A stretch of DNA of 64,000 nt from Paenibacillus aceris (GTDB taxonomy: Bacteria > Bacillota > Bacilli > Paenibacillales > NBRC-103111). The position numbers and the translations under genes were made by a program. Below are positions 33,186 to 42,435 of this stretch, in pieces; the first letter of the stretch is position 1; every line of letters begins with the position of its first letter. A model generated the notes under the pieces. The model did no database searches. It was given only the letters and a program-made list of their open reading frames with translations, and was not told where the DNA came from. The stretch covers positions 1 through 64,000 of the forward strand of contig NZ_JAGGKV010000028.1 in the NCBI RefSeq assembly GCF_017874035.1, read 5' to 3'.

Positions 33186-33627
33186 GGAATCCTTTCAGCT
33201 CCTTACGCGTGTAATGGCAAAAAGAGGCTGGATTGAACTCCCGGCACGAGGAACGAGTATGTATCCTTTTATTAAAAAGGGAGATATTTGTCGATTTGTA
33301 CTCACAGAGACTGAGCGCATAAAGAAAGGCGATATTATCTTATTTCGAACCTCAAACGGAAACTTTGTTGCCCATCGTTTTTGCCGTTTGGTCACTAGGA
33401 GTCAACAGTTGCATTACCTTTGTAAGGGTGATACGAACTTAGCGCATGACGAAGTTATTGCTTTGGATCAGGTGATTGGCAAATTGACGTGGATAGAACG
33501 GAATGGGCGGATCATCCATGTAACAGACCTGGCCGCTTACGTCTGGGGGCGAGTCGTTCTCACATTCCCCCTGACATCGCTGCTGTTAAGATTTTATTTA
33601 AATCGAAGAGAAAGCACGCAAGCGTAG
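33172..33627 (+). CDS. S26-type signal peptidase-like protease, cassette A
   Basis: The 151-residue protein carries the nucleophile in GTSMYPFIKKGD (Ser29) and, in place of the bacterial catalytic Lys, a His in GNFVAHRF (His68). This Ser/His arrangement is that of the SipW and eukaryotic-type signal peptidases. There is no N-terminal membrane anchor, but a hydrophobic segment lies near the C-terminus (VVLTFPLTSLLLRFYL). In cassette A it takes the place of the lasso protease B2 and is my candidate for leader removal. It overlaps the PqqD-like gene by 14 bases. Confidence 0.75.
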   Translation: MQFHKESFQLLTRVMAKRGWIELPARGTSMYPFIKKGDICRFVLTETERIKKGDIILFRTSNGNFVAHRFCRLVTRSQQLHYLCKGDTNLAHDEVIALDQVIGKLTWIERNGRIIHVTDLAAYVWGRVVLTFPLTSLLLRFYLNRRESTQA

Positions 33628-33650
33628 ACTTTCTATGGAGTGTCGCGGGT

Positions 33651-35474
33651 ATGATTGGAATCATTCGTAGTTACTTATCGGTCGTTAAGGAATACATTAC
33701 GTTCAAAGACATTCAGAAAACCTATGCATTGTTGATACCTTACATGTTGAAGTATTGGAAGGCATATACAGCTCTCTTCTTTTTGCTATTTTTTGATATT
33801 TGCCAGACGTTGGCATATGCGTGGTTCTTTGGAGACCTGACGGATGCTGCGATTCATAGTAATTTCACTCGCATGAAACAGCTAATTCCGATAGGTGTTA
33901 CACTTGTTACCCTTAGTCTTACTTCAACTTATTTGAATACCGTGCTTGAAACGATGGCAACCAATTCGGTGAAGAGGGACTTTTCCGCACATTTACTCAA
34001 GCATATCTTGTTGTTAAACGGAAAGATGATGTCGAGCCATCACTCTGGTGAGCTGATGTCTCATTTCTCCAATGACATTCATAGCATTGACGGAGTCATC
34101 GGGAGAAGTCTAATTGATCTACTAAGACTTCCCTTCACTTACCTGGCAGTTTTGATCTATTTGATGCAAATTAATTGGCATTTAGCACTCCTCTGTGCAC
34201 TCGTCGCCCCGATTGCTATGCTTTTGGGAGTTGTCTTCGGATTATTGCTTCGTAATAACGGAAGATTAGTTTATAGCCTGATTGGAAACATTAGTGCCCT
34301 ACTTAATGAAACATTTCAAGGATTGCATGTCATTCGGTCCTTTATGATGGAAAAATCACGATTAGCGAAATTTGTAAGTAAAAATCAGGAACTCTACAAC
34401 TTAGAACTCGGCAGCGCAAAACTGCGCGGATGGTTCTATGTAGGGGGCCATGCGGTTACTTCTATAACATTTCTCGTAAGTCTCTGTATGGGTTCATATT
34501 ACGTGTCATTAGGTGTAATGACAGTTGGATCTTTGCTGACTTTTGTAAATCTCGTTAACAATTTGGTCTATCCTTTGACAGAGCTGGCTGGGCAATGGGC
34601 AGGCTTTCAAAGAGCTGCTTCCGCGATGGAACGAATATTCAAAATCTTAGCCCAGCCCACAGAATCCTTAGAATTACCGTCAGCGGTCCAATCGAGACCA
34701 TTAGAGAAGTCTATCCGGTTTGAGGATATTACATTTAGTTATGATGGACATCTTAACATTTTTGATCATCTCTATTTGCAATTCCCGGCTGGAAAGGTCA
34801 TAGCTATAGTCGGTTTGAGCGGGGCAGGTAAAACGACTTTATTTAATCTGCTGCTAGCGTTTTACAAACCGCAATCGGGAAAGATTTACATGGATGATTG
34901 TTCAACAGAAGACTTTTCACCTTCTGAACTTAGGAGTTTATTTGCCCATGTTTCGCAGGAAACATTCCTTTTTGGAAGTACGATAAGGGAAAATCTCTTA
35001 TTAGCCCGAATGGGGATTACCGAAGCAGAGATGATGAAGGCTGCAGTGATTGCCGACATCCACTCTTTCATACAGTCCCTTCCACACGGCTATGACACCG
35101 AAATTGGGGAGAGAGGAGTCAGACTGTCCGGCGGACAAAAACAACGTTTGGCGATTGCCCGTGCAGTCTTAAAAAATGCCCCGATCCTTCTGCTGGATGA
35201 GGCAACATCGGCTTTGGATAATGAGACCGAACATCAAGTTAAGGAAGCTCTGCATCGATTAATGGCGGGCCGCACAACAATTGTTATCGCACACCGGTTA
35301 TCGACTGTTCAATATGCTGACGTGATCATTGTCATGGATAAAGGGAAGATTGTCCAAACAGGATGCCATACCGATTTAATGAAAGAGCATGGACTTTACC
35401 GCACCTTAAATCGAAAAGGATTTCAGAAAGGGGAAGAGATCGTTGATCATTCCTTTGATACAAGCGTTGTATGA
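33651..35474 (+). CDS. ABC exporter, cassette A
   Basis: The 607-residue half-transporter has an N-terminal six-helix exporter domain and a C-terminal ATPase with Walker A VGLSGAGKTT, signature LSGGQKQRLAIARA and Walker B ILLLDEATSALD. No peptidase (C39) domain is present. I chose the ATG at 33651, with GGAG about 10 bases upstream, since an earlier in-frame start lies within the peptidase gene. It probably exports the cassette A peptide as a homodimer. Confidence 0.9.
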   Translation: MIGIIRSYLSVVKEYITFKDIQKTYALLIPYMLKYWKAYTALFFLLFFDICQTLAYAWFFGDLTDAAIHSNFTRMKQLIPIGVTLVTLSLTSTYLNTVLETMATNSVKRDFSAHLLKHILLLNGKMMSSHHSGELMSHFSNDIHSIDGVIGRSLIDLLRLPFTYLAVLIYLMQINWHLALLCALVAPIAMLLGVVFGLLLRNNGRLVYSLIGNISALLNETFQGLHVIRSFMMEKSRLAKFVSKNQELYNLELGSAKLRGWFYVGGHAVTSITFLVSLCMGSYYVSLGVMTVGSLLTFVNLVNNLVYPLTELAGQWAGFQRAASAMERIFKILAQPTESLELPSAVQSRPLEKSIRFEDITFSYDGHLNIFDHLYLQFPAGKVIAIVGLSGAGKTTLFNLLLAFYKPQSGKIYMDDCSTEDFSPSELRSLFAHVSQETFLFGSTIRENLLLARMGITEAEMMKAAVIADIHSFIQSLPHGYDTEIGERGVRLSGGQKQRLAIARAVLKNAPILLLDEATSALDNETEHQVKEALHRLMAGRTTIVIAHRLSTVQYADVIIVMDKGKIVQTGCHTDLMKEHGLYRTLNRKGFQKGEEIVDHSFDTSVV

Positions 35475-36486
35475 TCCGCGAAATCCTCTGCCCCAGGGGA
35501 TGGAGTTCTTTGAGAAGGCATTGGAAGATGAGAAATTTTCTGAGATATCGTCGCAAATATATTGGTTATTAAAGCAGAGAGGACAATTGGAGCGAACGCC
35601 GTCGTTTTTTCAGGAGCGGTTGCGAGAGAAATATGAAGACTCTTTATGTAAAAATCTATTTATCCGCAATCAAATGAATAAAGTATTGGATAAACTTGAA
35701 GAAGCAGGCATTCAGACAGTTCCTTTGAAGGGTACTCTGTTTGCTGAAAAGTACTTTGGACATTTAGGAGCCAGATGTACGTCTGATATTGATCTTTTAG
35801 TACATCCATTTGAACTAGAAAGTGCTATTCATTGTGTGAAATCACTTGGGTATACAGTAGAGCAGGAGCGGATCCCGTCTCATTTCCATTGGAGCTTCAG
35901 TAAAGAGATACCTGATTCTCCAATTCCTCTGACGATTGAGCTGCACTGGGATTTGTTGAGAGAAAAAACGTCGGATTTAAAGATGGATGAATTTTGGGAT
36001 CAGGCCACACCATTGGGTTACTACCGGTACATTAAGGAATTATCAGATTACCATACGTTTTATATGATTTGTTTGCATGGCTGGAAGCATAAATTGTCTT
36101 CACTTAAATACTTTTTAGATATCATTCAGATGATTCATATGCTGCAGGATGATTTAAACTACACGCTTTTACTGAATGACACTGCTGCCCATAGAACCAG
36201 GAGAAGGATCGCCAGGACACTAGCCATTGTTTATGCCTATTTTCCGTATCTAGCAGATACAAAAGAGCTACCTAGTGAATGGAAAGTACCCCAATTGTGG
36301 GATTATTATTCTTTAAGGGCTAATAAGAGATCTTTTAAGGGGTATATGCAATGGACTTTTCATCAAATTTTTGATTTTGATACGGTAAAGCATAGTTTGG
36401 CCGCACTATTAGATTTTTCGTATCGTTTATTGAATAGGATGTTCTCAGGTAAAATAAAGAAGATGAAAGAGACAGTTGACAGATAA
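35443..36486 (+). CDS. Nucleotidyltransferase-family protein, cassette A
   Basis: The 347-residue protein has the nucleotidyltransferase core TVPLKGTLFAEKYFGHLGAR followed by CTSDIDLLVHP, where the DID pair would bind metal, and EHLW-like TIELHWDLL. Such proteins accompany lasso and related peptide clusters in Bacillales and may nucleotidylate the product or confer immunity. It starts with TTG inside the ABC gene (32-base overlap). A paralogue ends cassette B. Confidence 0.82.
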   Translation: MIIPLIQALYDPRNPLPQGMEFFEKALEDEKFSEISSQIYWLLKQRGQLERTPSFFQERLREKYEDSLCKNLFIRNQMNKVLDKLEEAGIQTVPLKGTLFAEKYFGHLGARCTSDIDLLVHPFELESAIHCVKSLGYTVEQERIPSHFHWSFSKEIPDSPIPLTIELHWDLLREKTSDLKMDEFWDQATPLGYYRYIKELSDYHTFYMICLHGWKHKLSSLKYFLDIIQMIHMLQDDLNYTLLLNDTAAHRTRRRIARTLAIVYAYFPYLADTKELPSEWKVPQLWDYYSLRANKRSFKGYMQWTFHQIFDFDTVKHSLAALLDFSYRLLNRMFSGKIKKMKETVDR

Positions 36487-36510
36487 GAAGTTCGATGTTA
36501 TTCTGATATT

Positions 36511-36526
36511 GTTCTCAATAAAGAAC
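36511..36526. promoter_or_regulatory. SinR-type palindrome before the lasso cluster (site 1)
   Basis: GTTCTCAATAAAGAAC contains two inverted copies of the GTTCTYT type, one with a mismatch. It lies about 150 bases before the cyclase gene, at the start of the 36487-36662 gap. Confidence 0.65.
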
Positions 36527-36596
36527 AACTATGAGCGGAAATACAAAATACAAGGTAATATATCTTTATAATACAAGTAATTAGTAGAAAATCATC

Positions 36597-36612
36597 GTTC
36601 TTTATAAAGAAC
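36597..36612. promoter_or_regulatory. SinR-type palindrome before the lasso cluster (site 2)
   Basis: GTTCTTTATAAAGAAC is a perfect 16-bp palindrome made of two inverted GTTCTTT boxes with a 2-bp centre, the geometry of the SinR operator in B. subtilis. It ends 50 bases before the cyclase start. A TATAAT at 36567-36572 lies upstream but no fitting -35 was found. Confidence 0.75.
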
Positions 36613-36662
36613 ATTTACATTAAATGAAACTCCATTTATCATGTGCCGTTGCGGAGGAAAGT

Positions 36663-38600
36663 ATGAGTGCCATTACCGGATTATTTCACTTTAATGAAGA
36701 GCCAGTACCATTGGAGCATGGTACAGGTTTAATGAAAGCCCTGGAAAAGTACCCGGCGGATGATATTCAGATCTGGCATAGTGAACGAATTTTTCTTGGA
36801 TGCCATGGACAATGGATCACCAAGGAGTCGGTTGGTGAACGGAATCCCTACCATGACTCCAGTAGAGGGTTAGCTATTGCAGCGGATGCGATCATCGACA
36901 ATCGCAAAGAATTGTTTGAACTGTTACAGGTTCAACATGGTCTTAGACAAGGAATGTCTGACAGTATGTTAATTTTGCTAGCCTACGATAAGTGGGGGGA
37001 AGACTCCCCGAAGTACTTGATTGGTGATTTCGCCTTTATGATTTGGGATGATGAAAAACAGAGGCTATTTGGTGCGAGAGATTTTTCTGGAAGTCGTACT
37101 TTATATTTTCATAGAAATCATAATTGTTTTGCTTTTTGTTCGACCATCAAACCTTTGTTTAATTTACCTTATGTAGGAAATTACATAAATGAGCAGTGGA
37201 TTGCTGAGTATTTAGCCAACCCAGGTCTGGTAGAAACCCTAGATGAAACTTCTACCGTTTTTAAACTAATAGAGCAAGTGCCACCTTCGCATAGCATTAC
37301 TATACAAAATGGCAAAGTAATATTCACCAGATACATCATGATAACCCAGGGAGAGCGCTTAAAACTTAAGTCTGATAAGGAATACGAAGAGGCGTTCCTG
37401 GATGTCTACCAAGACGCAGTTACTGCTCGGTTGCGTACTCATCGACCTGTTGGCGCTTTTTTGAGCGGAGGTCTGGATTCAGGTTCAGTCGTCAGCTTAG
37501 CAGCAAGAGCATTGAGTATGGAGAATAAAAGACTACATACTTACAGCCATATCCCGGTAGAAGATTATGAAGACTGGACTCCCAAAAGTCTGATGGCAGA
37601 CGAAAGACCGTATATTCAATCCACTGTTCAGCATGTTGGAAACATCACAGATCATTATTTGGACTTTAAGGGGAAAAGCCCTTTGTCGGAAGTTGATGAT
37701 TGGCTGGAAATGTTGGAAATGCCCTACAAAGTATTTGAGAATTCATTTTGGATTAAAGGGATACATGAAAAAGCATATCAGCAAGGAGTAGGAGTGCTTT
37801 TGGGCGGAGCTAGGGGAAACAATACGATTTCATGGGGTTCAGCATTGTCTCACTACGCCATGTTACTCAAAAATATGAAATGGATTCGCCTTTACAGGGA
37901 AATGCTATTGTACGGCAACAACAATGGAGTTAGTAAATCTATATTTTTAAAAGCAGTTACAAAAAAAGCTTTTCCTTACATTGATCGGAATAAGGCATCA
38001 CAACATTACCAATTCCCCATGCTGATTAATCCGGAGTTTGCACAGAAAACGGATGTTTTTAATAAATTGCAGCTGCATGGGATCGATTATAAGGGTTTTT
38101 CTAAGCTTGTTAATATTTATGAAGCCAGAAAAAAGCATTTCGAACAAGCAAATGCTTGGAACTTAAATGGTACATGCGGAACGAAGATGTCGTTGCGTTA
38201 CTCGTTGTGGGACCGTGATCCGACTAATGATTTACGTGTGATCAAGTTTTGTCTAGCTGTTCCGGAAGATCAATATGTACAGAATGGTATGGATCGAGCA
38301 TTAATCCGGAGGTCAACCAAACACCTGCTTCCAGATGATGTGAGATTAAACCAACGAGTACGCGGTATACAGGGTGCTGACGGTATCCACCGGATGGTGC
38401 CTGAGTGGAGTTCATTCGTGAATGAATTACAGCAATTAAGCGTCGACCCTGACATTTCTGAGTACTTGAACATACCCGTTGTTAATGAGGCTATTGCTGG
38501 ACTCCTGGGAAATACTCGGCCAGTGAGTCAATATGATACAGGTTACAGCATATTAATGCGCAGCTTGATCATATATAGATTCATTAAAAGAAATGCATGA
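36663..38600 (+). CDS. Lasso peptide cyclase (asparagine synthetase homologue)
   Basis: The 645-residue protein has an N-terminal glutaminase-like domain starting MSAITGLF, in which the nucleophilic Cys2 of true asparagine synthetases is absent, and a C-terminal synthetase domain with the PP-loop FLSGGLDSGS at residues 268-273. Lasso cyclases adenylate an Asp or Glu side chain of the precursor and form the isopeptide ring. CGGAGGAAA lies just before the ATG at 36663; an upstream in-frame ATG at 36624 has no ribosome site. It begins the lasso operon directly after SinR-type operators. Confidence 0.92.
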   Translation: MSAITGLFHFNEEPVPLEHGTGLMKALEKYPADDIQIWHSERIFLGCHGQWITKESVGERNPYHDSSRGLAIAADAIIDNRKELFELLQVQHGLRQGMSDSMLILLAYDKWGEDSPKYLIGDFAFMIWDDEKQRLFGARDFSGSRTLYFHRNHNCFAFCSTIKPLFNLPYVGNYINEQWIAEYLANPGLVETLDETSTVFKLIEQVPPSHSITIQNGKVIFTRYIMITQGERLKLKSDKEYEEAFLDVYQDAVTARLRTHRPVGAFLSGGLDSGSVVSLAARALSMENKRLHTYSHIPVEDYEDWTPKSLMADERPYIQSTVQHVGNITDHYLDFKGKSPLSEVDDWLEMLEMPYKVFENSFWIKGIHEKAYQQGVGVLLGGARGNNTISWGSALSHYAMLLKNMKWIRLYREMLLYGNNNGVSKSIFLKAVTKKAFPYIDRNKASQHYQFPMLINPEFAQKTDVFNKLQLHGIDYKGFSKLVNIYEARKKHFEQANAWNLNGTCGTKMSLRYSLWDRDPTNDLRVIKFCLAVPEDQYVQNGMDRALIRRSTKHLLPDDVRLNQRVRGIQGADGIHRMVPEWSSFVNELQQLSVDPDISEYLNIPVVNEAIAGLLGNTRPVSQYDTGYSILMRSLIIYRFIKRNA

Positions 38601-38615
38601 AGGGAGGTGATTAAT

Positions 38616-38744
38616 TTGAATAAAAAATGGGAAAAACCTGAACTTGAAGTGCTTGATGTAAAGATGACTATGCTTGGATATCCTGATCAAAAAAGAGATT
38701 ACTTGGATACAAATGCTACCGAACAACTTATGGGACCTAGCTAG
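38616..38744 (+). CDS. Lasso peptide precursor (paeninodin-like)
   Basis: A TTG start, five bases after AGGGAGGTGA, opens a 42-codon frame. The leader MNKKWEKPELEVLDVKMTM has W5xxP8xL10, matching the YxxPxL recognition motif, and Thr18 at the -2 position required for leader removal. The predicted 23-residue core begins Leu-Gly-Tyr-Pro-Asp and continues to Asp at core position 9, giving a nine-membered ring between the Leu1 amine and Asp9. It ends Leu-Met-Gly-Pro-Ser; the terminal Ser23 could be the kinase target, as in paeninodin, which also has a 23-residue core with an Asp9 ring. Leu as core residue 1 is uncommon but known. Confidence 0.9.
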   Translation: MNKKWEKPELEVLDVKMTMLGYPDQKRDYLDTNATEQLMGPS

Positions 38745-38787
38745 GTTCAAGCATTCTAAATACTTATGAAACAAGTTCTATGAAACT

Positions 38788-38821
38788 GCCCTTATATGAC
38801 AAGTATGAGGGCTTGTTTTTT
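38788..38821 (+). terminator. Terminator after the lasso precursor gene
   Basis: GCCCTTATA pairs with TATGAGGGC and is followed by a T run (TTGTTTTTT). Being inside the operon, it should raise precursor relative to downstream enzyme message. Confidence 0.8.
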
Positions 38822-38854
38822 AAAATCTAATGAGTATGAGCGTGGAGTGGTAAG

Positions 38855-39784
38855 ATGAGAAGCGCAACAGAAAAAATGATGTATCAAGCTTTCGGATTCA
38901 TAGTGACAAGTGAGTTTGAATTACCTGAGTTAACGCAAATAAGTGGAACTGACGATGTACCTGATATTGTAATCGAGGTTCATGACTTATCCAACTTGTG
39001 GAATCGATTGGAAGTTAAGAATGGGGTATTTACAGCGAATGAACAACGGGTCATTTTCCGTGTTCCCCATGTCGCCATTTTTTGCATACAAGAGGGGAAG
39101 AAGATTATCATTTCTCCTGCTATTGGTTCTGACATAGATGAAATTAGGCTTTATGTACTGGGGTCCTGCATGGGTGCATTATTGCTGCAAAGAAAAATAC
39201 TTCCCTTACATGGCAGTGCAGTTGCTATTGATGGAAAGGCTTACGCTATTGTTGGCGAGTCAGGTGCGGGAAAATCGACGCTTGCTTCGGCTTTTCTGCA
39301 AAGAGGCTATCAATTATTAAGTGACGATGTGGTCGCTATTTACCTCTCTCCAAATGATCAGACTCCTTATGTCATACCCTCTTTTCCTCAGCAAAAGATG
39401 TGGCAAGAAAGTTTGGAACACTTTGGGTTGGATACTACACACTACCGTCCGTTATTTCAAAGAGAAACCAAATTTTCAATTCCCGTATTATCTAATTTCT
39501 GCTCAACCCCGTTACCTCTTGCGGGTGTATTCGAATTATTCAAGTCAGAAAAACATGAGGTCGAAGTTCACCGAGTTTCAAAGCTTGAAAGCTTATATGT
39601 ATTATATAGCCATACTTTTCGGAATGTTTTAGTTCACTCTCTGGATTTACAAGCATGGCACTTTGAAACCACCGTTAAGATTGGTGCTCAAATTGAGATT
39701 TTTCGATTGCAAAGACCTGTTTCTGAATTTACCGTTCCAAACTTAGTTTCGTTTATATTAACTACAATAAATAAGGATGGGTAG
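38855..39784 (+). CDS. Lasso peptide kinase (HPr-kinase-like), cassette B
   Basis: The 309-residue protein has Walker A VGESGAGKST at about residues 133-142 and LLSDDVVA at 155-162, the HprK-like signature. In paeninodin the orthologous kinase phosphorylates the C-terminal Ser of the precursor or core; this precursor also ends in Ser. It shares its fold and position with the cassette A kinase, but the sequences are diverged. Confidence 0.88.
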   Translation: MRSATEKMMYQAFGFIVTSEFELPELTQISGTDDVPDIVIEVHDLSNLWNRLEVKNGVFTANEQRVIFRVPHVAIFCIQEGKKIIISPAIGSDIDEIRLYVLGSCMGALLLQRKILPLHGSAVAIDGKAYAIVGESGAGKSTLASAFLQRGYQLLSDDVVAIYLSPNDQTPYVIPSFPQQKMWQESLEHFGLDTTHYRPLFQRETKFSIPVLSNFCSTPLPLAGVFELFKSEKHEVEVHRVSKLESLYVLYSHTFRNVLVHSLDLQAWHFETTVKIGAQIEIFRLQRPVSEFTVPNLVSFILTTINKDG

Positions 39785-39787
39785 CTC

Positions 39788-40108
39788 ATGGTTACTAATA
39801 AGATAATTTCATCGAATCAATTGGTCGTTCAAGAAAGCGGTAATATTGTAAGTGATATGGGCGAGGAAAAGGTCATGCTGAGCATCCATAATGGAAAGTA
39901 TTACAATTTGGGTCCAATTGGAGGACTAATTTGGGATATGATAAATGAACCAGTCACGATTGAGCTGCTTGTAAATAAACTAATAGTTGAATACGAAGTA
40001 GAGAAATCAGTCTGTGAGAATCAAGTGTTATCATTCTTGGAACAGCTGCGTAAAGAAGGCCTAATTTCCATTTATCCTACAGTAAATATAGATGAGGAGT
40101 GTTCATAG
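39788..40108 (+). CDS. PqqD-like lasso leader-binding protein (B1)
   Basis: The 106-residue protein has the PqqD layout, with KVMLSIHNGKYYNLGPIGGLIWDMI in the strand-helix part and a C-terminal helix pair ending QLRKEGLISIY. It binds the W/YxxPxL motif of the leader and hands the peptide to B2 and the cyclase. It starts three bases after the kinase stop. Confidence 0.88.
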   Translation: MVTNKIISSNQLVVQESGNIVSDMGEEKVMLSIHNGKYYNLGPIGGLIWDMINEPVTIELLVNKLIVEYEVEKSVCENQVLSFLEQLRKEGLISIYPTVNIDEECS

Positions 40109-40119
40109 GAGGGTATACA

Positions 40120-41928
40120 TTGAAAGCTATTTTGTACTTTGTCCAAAGGTTATACTCCACTTCAGGGAACATCCTGTATATGAATCTTTTAGGTATGATC
40201 CTCATCAGTCTAATCGAGGGAATAGGAGTTATTATATTAATTCCTATGCTCAGTATGAGCGGGATCATCAATATGAACACTGACTTAATTCCTCTTTCCG
40301 TAATATTTCAATTTCTACAAAATATTTCAGAAACGTGGAAGTTGTCTATTATTTTAGGCATTTATTTTCTGCTTGTACTTGGCCAAGGCTTCTTAAAACG
40401 GACTGTAACGATTAGTAATTCTAAAATACACCAGGGATTTATGCACCATTTGAGAACAGATACTTTTGGTTCTCTATTACAAGCAAACTGGGACTTTCAT
40501 ATAAAAAGAAGAAAATCAGACTTTGTCAATTCACTGACCTCGGAAATAGGAGGCGTCAGCGGAGGGATGAATACCCTATTACAGATGGTTACTTCTCTTG
40601 TTTTCACCTTTATTCAGATTTGTTTTGCATTCTGGTTATCTGCGAAGTTAGCCATTTTTGTTCTGATTTGCGGCTTGATAGTGGCTCTGCTCTTCAGAAG
40701 GTTTGTTCATAGATCTAAATCGATTGGGCAGCAAACGACGGAACTATCCAAGTCCTATCATGCAGGCATAACGGATCAATTGAACGGAATTAAAGACATT
40801 AAGAGCAACACTCTGGAACAATCGCGTATGGCATGGCTTGCCTCTTTGGACCAAAAAATACAGAAGGAACAACTTGCACAAATCAAGTTGAAAACCACGT
40901 CTCAATTTGTGTATCAGACTGCTTCAGCTTTTTTTATCGTTATTTTTATATTTTTTTCGGTGAGGCTATTTCATGCTCAGTTGGAGCAGTTGTTATTGAT
41001 TATCGTTATTTTCTCTCGGTTATGGCCGCGGTTTAATGGTATACAATCCAACATGGAGAGCATAGCCGCTACAATTCCTGCCTTTACGTCTCTGATGCTT
41101 CTTCATATCGAAAGTAAGGAAGCTAACGAATTTACGATTAGCGACCAATCCTATACAAATATTAAGCCAATAGGTATAGATCAATTACTGGAATGTCGTA
41201 ACGTGTTTTTTCGATACAATCGCAAAGAACCATTGTATGCTCTTCGAGATGTTGATTTACAAATCCCCTCGAACCGTATGACTGCCATTGTAGGGCGCTC
41301 GGGAGCAGGGAAAAGCACTCTGATTGACATATTAATGGGGCTTATTCTGCCGGAGGAAGGGCAGGTATTGATCGACGGTGTTCCACTTACAAGAGAAAAG
41401 TTATTGGCATTTAGGCACTCAATCAGTTATGTTCCACAGGATCCTTTTCTCTTCAATGCAAGCATAAGGGAAAATATGTTGTTGGTCAAAGGAGACGCAA
41501 TTGATGATGAGATTTGGGAGGCACTAGAGTTTTCCGCATCTGCCACATTCGTTAGGAGACTCTCGCAGGGGCTCGATACAGTTATCGGTGACCGCGGTAT
41601 TCGATTGTCTGGAGGAGAACGCCAGAGGTTGGTACTGGCAAGGGCCATCTTGCGGAAACCGTCCATTCTTGTATTGGATGAGGCAACGAGCGCGCTGGAT
41701 ACCGAAAATGAAACTAAAATTCAAGAAGCACTGGATTTATTAAAAGGTAAGATGACCATTATCGTAATTGCCCATCGACTCTCAACGATACGGAATGCGG
41801 ATCAGGTTATTGTCATTGATCAAGGAACAATCGTACAGAAAGGGATGTTCAGCGAGCTTGCCAAAGAAAAGAAAAGTCTGCTGAGTCATCTGCTGGAACA
41901 ACAGGCCAATGTTTGGTCGCATGGATAG
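40120..41928 (+). CDS. ABC exporter of the lasso peptide
   Basis: The 602-residue half-transporter has a six-helix membrane domain and an ATPase with Walker A VGRSGAGKST, signature LSGGERQRLVLARA and Walker B ILVLDEATSALD. I chose the TTG at 40120 because AGGAGGG lies seven bases upstream and overlaps an earlier ATG at 40099. Such exporters release the mature lasso peptide and confer self-immunity. Confidence 0.92.
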   Translation: MKAILYFVQRLYSTSGNILYMNLLGMILISLIEGIGVIILIPMLSMSGIINMNTDLIPLSVIFQFLQNISETWKLSIILGIYFLLVLGQGFLKRTVTISNSKIHQGFMHHLRTDTFGSLLQANWDFHIKRRKSDFVNSLTSEIGGVSGGMNTLLQMVTSLVFTFIQICFAFWLSAKLAIFVLICGLIVALLFRRFVHRSKSIGQQTTELSKSYHAGITDQLNGIKDIKSNTLEQSRMAWLASLDQKIQKEQLAQIKLKTTSQFVYQTASAFFIVIFIFFSVRLFHAQLEQLLLIIVIFSRLWPRFNGIQSNMESIAATIPAFTSLMLLHIESKEANEFTISDQSYTNIKPIGIDQLLECRNVFFRYNRKEPLYALRDVDLQIPSNRMTAIVGRSGAGKSTLIDILMGLILPEEGQVLIDGVPLTREKLLAFRHSISYVPQDPFLFNASIRENMLLVKGDAIDDEIWEALEFSASATFVRRLSQGLDTVIGDRGIRLSGGERQRLVLARAILRKPSILVLDEATSALDTENETKIQEALDLLKGKMTIIVIAHRLSTIRNADQVIVIDQGTIVQKGMFSELAKEKKSLLSHLLEQQANVWSHG

Positions 41929-41958
41929 TAACTAAAAATCCAGTTAGGGGAGGAAACC

Positions 41959-42414
41959 ATGGTAGCAGTAAATAAGATAAGAAAGTTTTTATCACTAGAT
42001 ACGAAAACCATGTTTTTGTTTGCAGAGGCTTTTTTTTATTTGGGAGTGGCTCGAATACTAATTTCAGTACCATTTTCTAAAATTGCTCCTTCCTTAGGTG
42101 TCCCTATGGAGGAAACGACGAGAGATTTGCACGATGGGAAGAAGGCCGTATTAATCAAAATACATGATACCATTCAGATTGCATGTAAGCATACGTTATG
42201 GGAAAGCAAATGCCTCGTAAAGGCAATAGCTGCCTTGAAAATGCTTGAAAGGCGTCAGATCGAAAGTACGTTATATTTGGGAACGGGCAGGGATGAATCG
42301 GGGAAAATGATCGCCCATGCCTGGCTTCGCAATGGTACGTACTATATTACGGGAGCTGAAGGAATGGAACGATTTACGGTTGTTGGGAAATTCGCGAAAT
42401 ATATAGGCAATTAA
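41959..42414 (+). CDS. Lasso peptidase (B2, transglutaminase-like)
   Basis: The 151-residue protein matches lasso B2 proteins, with the catalytic Cys85 in LWESKCLVKAIAAL and His120 in MIAHAWLRNG. The usual third residue, an Asp just after HAW, is Asn125 here or is supplied from elsewhere. It cleaves the leader after the residue following Thr -2. AGGGGAGG precedes the ATG. Confidence 0.92.
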   Translation: MVAVNKIRKFLSLDTKTMFLFAEAFFYLGVARILISVPFSKIAPSLGVPMEETTRDLHDGKKAVLIKIHDTIQIACKHTLWESKCLVKAIAALKMLERRQIESTLYLGTGRDESGKMIAHAWLRNGTYYITGAEGMERFTVVGKFAKYIGN

Positions 42415-42435
42415 AGAAAGCGAAGGGGATTAAAT

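Noticed and set aside
33489..33650. Longer N-terminus for the cassette A ABC exporter
   Set aside because: The extra part is the peptidase gene in another frame, and the ATG at 33651 has a ribosome site.
36663..38600. Genuine asparagine synthetase
   Set aside because: The catalytic Cys2 is absent and the gene lies with a lasso precursor, PqqD-like B1 and B2 protease.
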